The notes: generated by a model not told the origin, from the sequence alone. Shown: positions 55,214-63,945, numbered from the stretch's first letter. The stretch is 64,000 nucleotides of DNA from JAMOBE01 sp039908285 (GCA_039908285.1 JAMOBE010000006.1:7008-71007); one strand, 5' to 3'. Numbers and translations are program-made.

Positions 55214-56641
55214 ATGGCCAGACGGCCCGGAGGTTGGTTGATCCTGACGGTGGCCCTGCTCATGGTCGGGTGCACGACCGTGTCCGCCACAAGGCAGCCG
55301 GTGGGAAGTCAGCCCAAGACCACCCTGCCCACCCCTGAACTGCTGGTGCTGGGCGGGCTGCAGCCGCTGCGGCCCGAGCGCCCGCGGACACCGCTGCCGG
55401 GGTTGCCGCCCGGGGCCGCGCCGCTCGCCCCCCTGTTCGAGGCCCTGCGCGACATCGACAGCGGAGCGGCCAAGGCGCCGGTCACCATCATGCACATCGG
55501 TGACAATCACACCGCCGGCGACCGCTTCTCCGGCCGCCTGCGCGAGCTGTTCCAGGAGCGATTCGGCGCCGCCGGCCGCGGCATGATGCCGCCGGGCGTG
55601 CCGTTCAAGAGCTACCGCCCGAGCCAGGCCTCGGTGGAGGCGACCGAGGGCTGGACGATCACCAACAGCGTCGAGGCCAATGCCGCCGGACCGTTCGGGA
55701 TCAGCGGCTTCCGCCTGCGGGGAACATCGCCCGCTGACTCGATCTCCCTGCGGTCGGACGATCCCCAGGGCTTCGACCTGCTGGAGATCGAGGTCCTGAT
55801 GCAACCGGGTGGCGGTGACTTCCGGGTCACCGTGGACGACGGCACCCCCGGCACCCTCCAGACCCGCAACGGACATGTCCAGGTCGGCATCCTCAAGCTG
55901 CCGGTGGGTCCCGGCGCCCGCAAGGTCGTGCTGAGCCCGGTCGGCAATGGTCCGGCCGAATTCCTGTCATGGACCGTCCAGAGAACCGGCCGGGCCGGCA
56001 TCGTCTACGACAGCCATGGCGTCATCGGCGCCACCATCGACCTCCCCGGTCGCTGGGATCCCAACATCGTGGCGTGGGAACTCTCCCACCGCGACCCGGC
56101 CCTCATCGTGGTGTCCTTCGGCACCAACGAGGGCCTGCGCGACGATCTGCGCCGCGACCGCTACGTCACCGCCTTCGCCCAGCGACTCGACGCCCTCCGC
56201 CGGGCGGCGCCCCGTGCCGCCATCCTGGTTGTGGGGCCGCCGGACGCCAACCGCCTGCCGCCTGCCTGCTACAAGTCGGCTCGGGCCCTGGTGCAGTATC
56301 CCTGCGACCCCGAGGACAAGGCAGGTGCCGGCAAGGCCAAGGGCAAGGATAAGGATAAGGGCGCGTCGGCCAACTGCCGCTGGAGTGTCCCGCCCAGCCT
56401 GAGCCTCGCCCGCGAGGCCCAGCGCAAGGTGGCGGCGGAGCGGGGCTATTATTTCTGGGACTGGTCGAAGGTGATGGACGGCCAGTGCGGCACCCATCAG
56501 TGGACCCTGAAGACGCCGCCGCTCGCCTATGGCGACCACGTCCACCTCCAGGCCGAAGGCTACATGCTGAGCGCCGACATCCTGTTCAACGAACTCATGG
56601 CCCTCTACGCCCGCGCCAACCCGACGCCGACGCGCCCCTGA
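55214..56641 (+). CDS. SGNH-hydrolase-like lipoprotein (Ape1-type) with Ser replaced by Asn
   Basis: A 475-residue exported protein. The lipobox LLMVGC puts the lipidated Cys at 20. The start at 55214 is set by GAGAGGGGGGAG. A Pro-rich linker (about 35-70) precedes the catalytic domain. Block I reads MHIGDNHTAGD; relatives such as peptidoglycan O-acetylesterases have GDSHTA, so Asn98 replaces the nucleophile. Block III (VVSFGTNEG) and the final DHVHL with Asp and His are present. A beta domain (about 165-270) is inserted between blocks, as in Ape1. A Lys-rich insert KAKGKDKDKG lies near residue 380. Probably an outer-membrane or periplasmic cell-wall protein, possibly non-catalytic. Confidence 0.72.
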   Translation: MARRPGGWLILTVALLMVGCTTVSATRQPVGSQPKTTLPTPELLVLGGLQPLRPERPRTPLPGLPPGAAPLAPLFEALRDIDSGAAKAPVTIMHIGDNHTAGDRFSGRLRELFQERFGAAGRGMMPPGVPFKSYRPSQASVEATEGWTITNSVEANAAGPFGISGFRLRGTSPADSISLRSDDPQGFDLLEIEVLMQPGGGDFRVTVDDGTPGTLQTRNGHVQVGILKLPVGPGARKVVLSPVGNGPAEFLSWTVQRTGRAGIVYDSHGVIGATIDLPGRWDPNIVAWELSHRDPALIVVSFGTNEGLRDDLRRDRYVTAFAQRLDALRRAAPRAAILVVGPPDANRLPPACYKSARALVQYPCDPEDKAGAGKAKGKDKDKGASANCRWSVPPSLSLAREAQRKVAAERGYYFWDWSKVMDGQCGTHQWTLKTPPLAYGDHVHLQAEGYMLSADILFNELMALYARANPTPTRP

Positions 56642-56666
56642 CGGCGGGGGGGGTAGTGCCGGTTGC

Positions 56667-56699
56667 CCCCCTCACCCCCCGGAAGAGGGGGGAGAGGGA
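56667..56699. terminator. Bidirectional hairpin terminator between convergent genes
   Basis: CCCCTCACCCCCC followed by GGAAG and AGGGGGGAGAGGG forms a strong GC stem in both strands, between the stops of the convergent SGNH and repeat-protein genes. No long T-run follows. It belongs to the same CCCTCxCCC palindrome type as other sites in the window. Confidence 0.5.
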
Positions 56700-56708
56700 G
56701 TCGGCTTC

Positions 56709-57722
56709 CTACCGCTTCCCTCCCGGGGTGACGGTGTGGGTGGCCCCCGATCCGGTGGTGAAGGTCGTGGTTCTCTCCACAGTGCCGTCGCTGGTCGGCG
56801 TGACGGTGCGGTCCACCTGGGCCGAGTGGCCGCCGCTGCCGCTGACCTGGGCCGAGCCGTGATAGGTGCCGCTGCTGTCGACGCTGCCGGTGCGCTCCAC
56901 CGACACCGACCGCGCGTCCTCGCCGGTGCCGCCATAGGTGGCGTTGTGGGTCACGCCGTCGGCGCCCTTGCTGGTGTCGAAGGAGGCCGAGGCGTACTGG
57001 CCGCTGACCGACGCGGAGGAATTCTGCACCGTTCCGTCGGCGTTCACCGTGACGCCGCCCTGCACGTCCACCGAGTTGCCGCCCGGTCCGGTCACGGTGC
57101 CGTCCACGGAAACGGTCTTGCTGCCGTCCTCACTCTCGGTCACCGACACCGAGCCCGAGGCTCCGGCCGAGTGGACGCCGTCGCTCGCCGACACCGAGCC
57201 CTCCACGGTGACCGAGCCGTCGCCACTGGTGACCTCGGCATGGCTGTCCACCGTCACCGACTGGCCGCCATCCCCGGTGATGACGGTGGTGGCGTCGATG
57301 CTGGTGGCGCCGCTCTCCGTCTCTCCCACCGTGGCGTCGGTGTGCGACGAGGCGCCATAGGTCGTGTCGCCCACCTGATAGGAGACCGAGCTGTCGCCGG
57401 TGACGGCCGTCGTACCCTCGCCGACGGTGGTGGTGGCGGTGACGTAGCTGTCCACCGTCACCGTCCCGCCGTTCTGGGTCTCCATCGTCACCTGGTCCAC
57501 GTCCACCAGAACCTCGGTGTACTCGACCGGCGGCAGGTCCTCGCCGGTCTGCGTCTCGATGGTGGTCTCCACGGTCTCAGCGGCGGCCTCTATGGTTTCC
57601 GCAGTTCCCTCGGGTATGTTCTCGCCCAGATCTTCCGGCAGGTTCTCGCCCCGCCCCCCGACCACACCATCCAGCTCGTCGTCGCTCAACGCCCGGTTTT
57701 CCATCGGTCGCCTGGACACCAT
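56709..57722 (-). CDS. Thr/Ser/Gly-rich beta-repeat protein with double-glycine-type leader
   Basis: A 337-residue acidic protein, start at 57722 after GGGAGG. Residues 12-23 read LSDDELDGVVGG, the pattern of leaders cut after GG by peptidase-containing ABC exporters (bacteriocin and other secreted peptides). An acidic helical stretch (24-65) follows. From about 70 to the end the protein is made of short imperfect units with GxxxxVxGxxSVS-type strands, rich in Thr, Ser, Gly, Asp and Val, with no Cys and no aromatic core. It looks like an extracellular beta-solenoid or adhesin-like fibre. No transporter gene lies near. Family not recognised. Confidence 0.65.
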   Translation of the reverse strand: MVSRRPMENRALSDDELDGVVGGRGENLPEDLGENIPEGTAETIEAAAETVETTIETQTGEDLPPVEYTEVLVDVDQVTMETQNGGTVTVDSYVTATTTVGEGTTAVTGDSSVSYQVGDTTYGASSHTDATVGETESGATSIDATTVITGDGGQSVTVDSHAEVTSGDGSVTVEGSVSASDGVHSAGASGSVSVTESEDGSKTVSVDGTVTGPGGNSVDVQGGVTVNADGTVQNSSASVSGQYASASFDTSKGADGVTHNATYGGTGEDARSVSVERTGSVDSSGTYHGSAQVSGSGGHSAQVDRTVTPTSDGTVERTTTFTTGSGATHTVTPGGKR

Positions 57723-57817
57723 CTTTTCCTCCCGTTGGTTGGCTCATCCTTTCATGATATTAGTCAAGATGCGCGAGGAAGGAAACCGGGTATCTTTCAC
57801 GGAAGGATGAGGGCTCC

Positions 57818-58486
57818 ATGGACTCCCGGTGGCGGCGCCTCCTGGAAGAGATTGCCGAGGATGCCCGGGACACGGCGGGATGGACCGGACGCCCGCGCTT
57901 TTCCGAGCGGGTCATGGCGGCGCTGGCCAGGGTGCCGCGCGACCGCTTCGTGCCCGAGGCCTATCGGGCCGGGGCCTTCGTCAACGCGCCGCTGCCCATC
58001 GGTTACGGCCAGACCATCTCGCAGCCGTTCATCGTCGCCCTGATGACCGATCTCCTGGACCTGGAGGCGGGGGACAGGGTGCTGGAGATCGGCACCGGCT
58101 GCGGCTATCAGACGGCGGTGCTGGCCGAACTGGCGGCGGAGATCCACAGCATCGAGTACGTCCCGGCGCTGGCGGCGACGGCGGCCGCCACCCTGCGGCA
58201 GCTCGGCTATCGCAATATCGCGACCAGCCAGGGACAGGGTCGGGAGGGCAGGCCCGAACAGGCGCCGTTCGATGCGGTGATGGTGACCGCGGCGGCCGAC
58301 GACGTCCCGCCCCGGCTGGTGGAGCAGTTGAAGCCCGGCGGGCGGATGGTCATTCCCGTCGCTGCGCGGCGCCGCTCCGCCCTGTCGGAGCAGGAACTGC
58401 TGCGGCTGGTGAAGCGGGCCGACGGCACCATCGACCGCCGGGTCGTGCTTCCCGTCGCCTTCGTGCCGCTGATCGGCAAGGGGTAA
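57818..58486 (+). CDS. pcm: Protein-L-isoaspartate O-methyltransferase
   Basis: A 222-residue SAM-dependent enzyme that methylates isoaspartyl residues so that damaged proteins can be repaired. PLPIGYGQTISQPFIVALMT is the substrate/SAM loop of PCMT, and LEIGTGCGYQTAVLA the SAM-binding motif I. EIHSIEYVP provides the acidic motif II. Length is usual. It is divergent from the repeat-protein gene and upstream of the sigma-54 promoter region. Confidence 0.93.
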   Translation: MDSRWRRLLEEIAEDARDTAGWTGRPRFSERVMAALARVPRDRFVPEAYRAGAFVNAPLPIGYGQTISQPFIVALMTDLLDLEAGDRVLEIGTGCGYQTAVLAELAAEIHSIEYVPALAATAAATLRQLGYRNIATSQGQGREGRPEQAPFDAVMVTAAADDVPPRLVEQLKPGGRMVIPVAARRRSALSEQELLRLVKRADGTIDRRVVLPVAFVPLIGKG

Positions 58487-58921
58487 ATCGGCGGTTTATT
58501 GCCAGCGACGTCATCTCCCCTTGCTGGCACGACTTTTGCGGGACAATCCACGAAATGACGACGTCGTTCTCAAGTTTCAGGTGAGCGTTCTCTGATCGTG
58601 GAAACGATGACGGATGGCCGCCAAAAATTCTTGAAATTGAGAAGAACTCATAGCCGAAGCGGAGAGTTTGATACTTATTCTTACTTCAGATGACCCTATC
58701 TGTCGTTGTCGACCTGGTGCGGTCGCTTTCGGGGACGATCCTTCACGTGTCGAATGTTTGTTTTATTTTCATTCTAATCAGGGGTTCACTTCGGTAGGAG
58801 ATTCGGTGCATGACGGGTGACAGGACCGGGGATCGCTCCGATGAACAATCAAGAGTTTATCTCTCGAATTATCTACAGTGACCGATTGTATTGCTAACGA
58901 GACAGGCCATGGAGGTCTCGC
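58487..58921. other. AT-rich leader region upstream of the cytochrome gene
   Basis: 435 bp between pcm and the cytochrome. It holds the sigma-54 promoter (58525-58540), a nine-codon ATG frame (58555-58584) that could be a leader peptide or chance, and the inverted sequence TTCTTGAAATTGAGAAGAA (about 58627-58645). The transcript would have a long 5' leader of about 370 nt. Composition drops sharply in GC here, as in the following two genes. Confidence 0.5.
58525..58540 (+). promoter_or_regulatory. Sigma-54 (RpoN) promoter
   Basis: TGGCACG-ACTT-TTGC matches the sigma-54 consensus TGGCACG-N4-TTGC exactly, with GG at 58526-58527 and GC at 58538-58539, ten bases apart. It points toward the cytochrome/NHL pair; transcription should begin near 58551 and require an AAA+ enhancer-binding activator, which is not encoded in the window. 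Confidence 0.78.
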
Positions 58922-59827
58922 ATGTTTGAAAAACTTCACAGTAGAGTCCTGAAGACTTGCTTGGCGTCTGTTTGGATTGTGCTGCTGTCAGCAGGACCTC
59001 TTTTTGCTGAAGACTATCCAACAGCGTTTACAAACAGGGGTGGAATATTGAATACGCGCCACAACATGACGCAGTCGACGATACCGGCCAAAAATGCCAT
59101 GATTACGGTGCGTAACGACTATGGAGAGGTGTGCGTGTATTGCCACACACCTCACGGATCCAATACAACAATTCAGGCGCCGTTGTGGAATAGAACCATC
59201 AAGCCGACCACCTATTCCACGTATGACCAGGCGGGCTCGGCGTACTTGCGGGGTGCGGTCTCGGCCCCCGGGCCCAACTCACTCACCTGCCTCTCCTGCC
59301 ATGATGGCCAGTCCTCGATCGATTCGATCATCAACATGCCTGGATCTGGAGGCTATAACGCGGCTCAGATGACGAGTTCGAACAACACATGGCTCACCAA
59401 TCAATGGGTCGCCCAGGGTGGCAGAAAGTCTCCAAAACACTTTTCACTGAGTGACGGTGGCAGTATGACAAGCTGCCTTGTTTGTCATAACACGGACGGT
59501 CTGGCCACGGACTTCACCGTCTTCGCGATCGGCACCAACCTGACGAACGACCATCCTATCGGCGTGAGCTTTGGCGCGGCGGAAGGCATGATCGCTCCCA
59601 ACATGACCAGGGGAAATATAAAGTTCTGGGATCTCAATGGCGACGGCATACCGGAAAGGAACGAAGTGCGTCTATACGACAGCGGCAATGGCTTCAAGGT
59701 CGAGTGTGCCAGTTGTCACGATCCCCACGGTGTCCCTTCTGCCGGAAATGACTCGGAGAACTTCAAGAGCTTTCTTCGCATGGATAACTCTGGAAGTGCG
59801 CTGTGCCAATCCTGTCATGCAAAATGA
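58922..59827 (+). CDS. Periplasmic pentahaem cytochrome c
   Basis: A 301-residue secreted multihaem cytochrome. The signal peptide ends at LFA/E (29/30). Five CxxCH haem-c motifs begin at C71 (CVYCH), C123 (CLSCH), C185 (CLVCH), C262 (CASCH) and C295 (CQSCH), with extra His residues (for example HTPHG, HDPHG) as candidate distal ligands. GGAGG precedes the ATG. It overlaps the NHL lipoprotein gene by ATGA. Such cytochrome/NHL pairs occur in metal-respiring and nitrogen-cycle bacteria, so an electron-transfer role at the cell envelope is likely; the partner is unknown. AT-richer than surrounding genes. Confidence 0.88.
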   Translation: MFEKLHSRVLKTCLASVWIVLLSAGPLFAEDYPTAFTNRGGILNTRHNMTQSTIPAKNAMITVRNDYGEVCVYCHTPHGSNTTIQAPLWNRTIKPTTYSTYDQAGSAYLRGAVSAPGPNSLTCLSCHDGQSSIDSIINMPGSGGYNAAQMTSSNNTWLTNQWVAQGGRKSPKHFSLSDGGSMTSCLVCHNTDGLATDFTVFAIGTNLTNDHPIGVSFGAAEGMIAPNMTRGNIKFWDLNGDGIPERNEVRLYDSGNGFKVECASCHDPHGVPSAGNDSENFKSFLRMDNSGSALCQSCHAK

Positions 59828-60900
59828 TCGGGACACTCCAGGGGCGCCGCCTGGCCCTGCTGTGCATGAGCGCCCTGCTGACCGGGTGCGTGTTCACGAA
59901 AAAGGCCCTGGAGGTGCCGGTCTATCCGTCGCCGCCGGAAGAGCCGCGGTTTGCTTACGAATGGATCCTGAGATCGCCCCGTGATGTTGAAACGAATGCT
60001 CAGCAGAGCATTAAAGATCTGGCCCTTGGCACGAACCGGGAAAAGGGAACCGTATTCACCAAGCCGCTGGATGTTGCTTCACGCTTTGGACGCGTATACA
60101 TTACAGATACGCTGGGAGGTGCTGTTCACGTATTCGATGCCCAGCGTAACAAATATTTCAAGTTGGGTGTTCGTCTGGAAGGCAAGCTTGCGAAGCCGAT
60201 TGCAGTCGCCGTCGACAATGACGCGAATGTCTATGTCGTTGACGGTCCGACAAAGAGGATTGTCGTCTATGACCCACTTGGGTTGTATTTGAAGTCGATT
60301 GCTGGAGACAAGCAATTGGGACATCCGGTTGGTGTTGCGGTCAGCCCGGACGGGAAACGCATCTACGTGGTTGAAAACGGTGGCGTCGACACTGACGTCC
60401 ACGGTGTTGTCGCCTTCGACGCCAACGGGAACCGTCTGTTCGCGCACACAACCCGTGGCTCAAAGCCAGGCCAGTTCAATCTTCCCACCTCTGCCGCAGT
60501 CGGCAAGGACAATGCGCTTTATGTGCTTGATGCCGGTAATTTCCGTGTGCAAAAATTCGCCGAGGACGGTACATATCTCAAGCATTGGGGAGGAATCGGC
60601 AAAGAACCTGGTCAATTCGCTCGACCACGCGACATTGCGACCGATGCCGATGGCAGCGTCTACGTTTCAGACTCGGCATTCGGCAATATCCAGATTTTCG
60701 ATCCAGATGGTCGTTTGCTCATGGATATGGGCCAATTTGGAGTATCCGGGGCGGCGGGAGAATTCGCGATGATCGCGGGAATTGCCACCGATGAAACCGG
60801 GCGGGTCTATGCCGTGGACCAGATCGACAAGCGTGTGATGATATTCCGCCGAGTCCCGGGTCGGTTATCCGGTCTCAGGATAGCCCCCCGGGTCATGCTG
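59824..60900 (+). CDS. NHL/six-bladed beta-propeller lipoprotein, 3' end abnormal
   Basis: A lipoprotein (LLTGC, Cys22) whose ATG at 59824 overlaps the cytochrome stop (ATGA); a frame start at 59803 lies within that gene. Residues about 70-345 form NHL-type repeats such as KPIAVAVDNDANVYVVDGPTKRIVVYD and the later units ending GRVYAVDQIDKRVMIF. Homology should end near 60860, yet no stop occurs: the frame stays open to 62118, with the last 410 codons antisense to the ygiC-like gene. The end given here is the presumed end of real coding. A TAG lies one frame over at 60881, so a frameshift or a lost end is likely. Confidence 0.65.
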
Positions 60901-62103
60901 TCAACGGATCACGTGGGGGACGAAGCGGCTGGTGTTGACGGTGATGGGGCCGTCGTCCTCGCGCATGCCGAGGCCGTGCGGCCGGCCGGCGACGATCCAC
61001 GAGCCCACCACCGCGTGGTTTTCCCGGCCGTCCTCGCCCCGGAACACCGGCAGCGGGTGGAGGTCCTGCACCACGAAGCCCTCCGCGCCATAGGGGCCGT
61101 CCACGACCATGCCGCCGCCGGGGGCATCGGGGTCCACCAGACGCACGTTGGCGCCCTCCCGCGACAGGAGCGGCTTGACCACGTGACGGCGGCTGGCGGC
61201 GGCGGCGCCCGGGTCGTTGGCGAACCACGACGGCAGCAGGTTGGGATGGTCCGGGAACATCCGCCACAGCCACGGCAGCAGCCCCTTGTTGGACAGCACC
61301 ATCTTCCAGCACGGCTCCAGCATGAGCGGTGCGCCGGGGCCGCGCAGGTGGGCCTCGAACGGCTCGTGGACCAGGAACTCCCAGGGATAGAGCTTGAACA
61401 GCGCCTTGATGACCCGATCGTCCAGGTCGGTGAGGTGACCGGCGGCATCGACCCCGATCGCCTCGATGTCGATGACGGTGGTGGCGAGCCCGGCCTGGTG
61501 GGCGCAGTCCTCGAGGTAGAGGATGGTGCCGTGGTCCTCGTCATTGTCGCCGACCGAGGTCAGGTGCAGGGTGCGCGACCCCGGCATCACCAGATGGTCG
61601 GGCCACATGCGGGTGAAGGCGTCGATCAGCGCTTCCTGGAGGCTGTTGAACTGATCGCAGTCGGGGGGGACGATTCCCCGCTCCAGGGCCTGCTCAAGCC
61701 ACAACCACTGGAAGAAGGCGGCCTCGTAGAGGGAGGTCGGGGTGTCGCCATTGCACTCCAGCAGCCTGGCCGGCTCCCGGCCGTCATAGGACAGGTCGAA
61801 GCGGGCGTAGAGATCGCGATCGCCGCGCTGCCAGCTGTCCCGGATCGGCTGCCACCACGTCTCGGGAATGGCGAGGGAGTGCAGAACCTCCTCGTCGCCG
61901 ACGGCGCGTTCCACCACCGCGTAGCACATCGCCATCAATTCGGCGGTGGGGTCCTCGATGTCGTGCTCGATCTGGCTCAGGCTGAACACATAGCAGGCGG
62001 ACTCGTCCCAGTACGGCTCGCCATACATGGTGTGGAAGGTAAACCCCAGCCTCTCGGCGGTGGCCCGCCAGTCGTGCCGGGGCGTGACCGCCAGCCGCTT
62101 CAT
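60901..62103 (-). CDS. Glutathionylspermidine synthase-like ATP-grasp protein (YgiC family), copy 2
   Basis: A 400-residue protein related to the synthetase half of glutathionylspermidine synthase (YgiC/YjfC group). The ATP-grasp parts are visible: the substrate region LSYDGREPARLLECNGDTPTSLYEAAFFQ over residues 105-133, FKLYPWEFLVHEP, VVKPLLSREGANVRLVD and EGFVVQDLHPLPVF. Members probably join a peptide-like substrate to an amine, but the bacterial YgiC reaction is not established. It starts 11 bp after the ygiB-like gene. Its stop directly meets the end of the NHL gene. Confidence 0.88.
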   Translation of the reverse strand: MKRLAVTPRHDWRATAERLGFTFHTMYGEPYWDESACYVFSLSQIEHDIEDPTAELMAMCYAVVERAVGDEEVLHSLAIPETWWQPIRDSWQRGDRDLYARFDLSYDGREPARLLECNGDTPTSLYEAAFFQWLWLEQALERGIVPPDCDQFNSLQEALIDAFTRMWPDHLVMPGSRTLHLTSVGDNDEDHGTILYLEDCAHQAGLATTVIDIEAIGVDAAGHLTDLDDRVIKALFKLYPWEFLVHEPFEAHLRGPGAPLMLEPCWKMVLSNKGLLPWLWRMFPDHPNLLPSWFANDPGAAAASRRHVVKPLLSREGANVRLVDPDAPGGGMVVDGPYGAEGFVVQDLHPLPVFRGEDGRENHAVVGSWIVAGRPHGLGMREDDGPITVNTSRFVPHVIR

Positions 62104-62114
62104 TCCTCAGGACA

Positions 62115-62729
62115 CTAGCTGGAGACGCCGACGGACGAGGCCCGCGAGCCGAAACCGCCCCGGGAGACGGTGGAGGTCTTCGGCGTGGACGAGCGAAAGG
62201 CGGACCCCTCCACCGTCTGCACGCCGGTGCGATTGGCCACCTTGACGTTGTCGCCGGTCTGCCAGCCCCCCCATGACCCTGCGCCGCTGCGATAGCCGCC
62301 CCCGGCTCCTCCCTGCTGCTCTTCCCGCCGCTGGGGATAGCCCTGGTAGCCCTGATACAAAGGCTGGGAGTTGCCGAGCACCTTGCCGGCCAGGAAGCCC
62401 ATCATCAGCGGCATCCAGACCGACCCTCCGCCCGACGATGCCGACTGCGCCGACTGCGCCGACGATCCCCCATAGGGAGAGTCGCAACGCCCCGGCCCGT
62501 ACTGGGCCTCGCACTCCTCGCGGCTCGAGAACTTCGGGGCGACCTTCGGGTGCTGCTTCTTCGCCTCCTCGAGCGACTCGCGGCAGAAGCTCTCGGTATA
62601 GGTCTTGCTCTCGACGCACTCCTCGACCGTGGAAAACACCCCGGCCTGCTGCGGCTCCTCGTCACAGGCGGCAAGGGCGAGGGTGGCCGGTCCCATGAGC
62701 AGTAGCCGGAGTCGGTTTGACCGTTTCAT
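62115..62729 (-). CDS. YgiB-like lipoprotein (DUF1190 family)
   Basis: A 204-residue lipoprotein with signal and lipobox LALAAC. The first half has a Cys-containing domain (ECVESKTYTESFCRESLEEAKKQHP, then EECEAQYGPGRC) seen in DUF1190/YgiB proteins. The second half is Gly/Ser/Gln-rich with a hydrophobic helix VWMPLMMGFLAGKVLG and a low-complexity tail. The start at 62729 is preceded by GACGAGGG. It sits between two YgiC-like genes, as ygiB-ygiC and yjfM-yjfC are paired in enterobacteria. Confidence 0.82.
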   Translation of the reverse strand: MKRSNRLRLLLMGPATLALAACDEEPQQAGVFSTVEECVESKTYTESFCRESLEEAKKQHPKVAPKFSSREECEAQYGPGRCDSPYGGSSAQSAQSASSGGGSVWMPLMMGFLAGKVLGNSQPLYQGYQGYPQRREEQQGGAGGGYRSGAGSWGGWQTGDNVKVANRTGVQTVEGSAFRSSTPKTSTVSRGGFGSRASSVGVSS

Positions 62730-62745
62730 CGTACCCTCGTCGCCG

Positions 62746-63909
62746 TCATTTGAACAGGTGGGGGACCGTGGCGGCATCGGGACCCACCAGCAGGTCGGTG
62801 GTCTCCCGCACCGTCATGCCGAGGCAGGCGTCGCCGACCATCCAGGCCTGGAGAATGGCGCGCGCGCCGTCGGCTTCGAACTGCGGCGGCATGGCGATAT
62901 GGACGTGGCCGCCGGGGTTGGTGGCCTCGGCGGTTTCGGCGATGATGCCGCTCGCGTCGGACAGCCGCTCCGCCGGATGATCGAGGCCCAGCATGGAGCG
63001 ACGGAGAATCACCTTGGCACCGGCCAGGTCGCGCTCGCTGAGGGAGGCCCGGCACAGGTTCGGGTGCTCGGGGTACAACTCCCACAGCGTCGCCAGCAGG
63101 CCGTGGTTGGATGCCGGCAGGCGCCACACCGGATCGAGCACCGGAATGCCGGAGGTGACCAGGTGGCCGCCGTACTCCTCCTCCAGCATCGCTTCCCACG
63201 GATAGAGCTTGAGCAGCCAGTCGATCGGCTCCTCGTCCAGGTCGAAGAATCGGCGGCCGTCCCAGCCCACGTCCTGGATCGCCAGGGTGGTGGCGGGGAT
63301 GCCGGCCTCGGTGGCGGTGGCGGCCAGGTAGGCCAGCTCCCCCTCCCGCGCCACGTCGGGGGTGGCGCAGGTGAGGTGGACGCGGCTGCGGTTGCGCATG
63401 CCGACCGACAGGCTGCGCCAGCGCTCCACCAGGCCCTCGTGCAGGCCGTTGAACTGGTCGGCGTCGGGAAAGCGGTCCTGAAGCCAGGTCCACTGGACGA
63501 TGGAGGCCTCGAACAGGCCGCTCGGGCCGTCGTAGTCGCATCCGAGCAGCTTCAGGGAGCCGGCGCCGTCGTAGGCGAAGTCGAGACGGCCGAACAGGCC
63601 GCCCAGGCGGTCCTGCGGCCGTCCGCCGGACCAGTAGTCCTGCCAGCCGGCCTCGATCATCACGCCGGCCTTGGGCGAGAGGCTGATCAGGGCGAGCATG
63701 CGTCGCTCGATCAGGTGGCGGACTGCGTCATGGACCAGCCCGTGCACCTCGTTGGCGACGCCCTCGATCGTGTCGATCTCGTCCGCCGAGAACTCATAGC
63801 GGACCGACTCGTTCCACGACACGGCGGCCGGGGCGGCGGCCTCCCCATAAGCGTACTCGTCAAGACGCCGACGCCAGTCGGCCCGCGGTGGAGTGTCGAG
63901 TCTGCGCAT
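62746..63909 (-). CDS. Glutathionylspermidine synthase-like ATP-grasp protein (YgiC family), copy 1
   Basis: A 387-residue paralogue of the gene at 60901; similarity is clear but far from identical (LLKLYPWEAML, LDPVWRLPASNHGLLATLWELYPEHPNL over residues 251-279, AKVILRRSMLGLD). The conserved Lys and loop of copy 2 (VVKPLLSREG) are changed to VILRRSMLGL, and the central DGPSGLFEASIVQW aligns with the substrate region. Loss of the VVKP sequence may weaken ATP binding, so copy 1 could be a non-catalytic partner. First gene of the three-gene operon. Confidence 0.85.
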   Translation of the reverse strand: MRRLDTPPRADWRRRLDEYAYGEAAAPAAVSWNESVRYEFSADEIDTIEGVANEVHGLVHDAVRHLIERRMLALISLSPKAGVMIEAGWQDYWSGGRPQDRLGGLFGRLDFAYDGAGSLKLLGCDYDGPSGLFEASIVQWTWLQDRFPDADQFNGLHEGLVERWRSLSVGMRNRSRVHLTCATPDVAREGELAYLAATATEAGIPATTLAIQDVGWDGRRFFDLDEEPIDWLLKLYPWEAMLEEEYGGHLVTSGIPVLDPVWRLPASNHGLLATLWELYPEHPNLCRASLSERDLAGAKVILRRSMLGLDHPAERLSDASGIIAETAEATNPGGHVHIAMPPQFEADGARAILQAWMVGDACLGMTVRETTDLLVGPDAATVPHLFK

Positions 63910-63945
63910 GGCTCAAAGCCTGAAAATGAAATCGAAGCCGCACCC

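Noticed and set aside
58555..58584. Nine-codon ORF MTTSFSSFR in the cytochrome leader
   Set aside because: Too short and without a good ribosome site to call a leader peptide; kept only as a remark.
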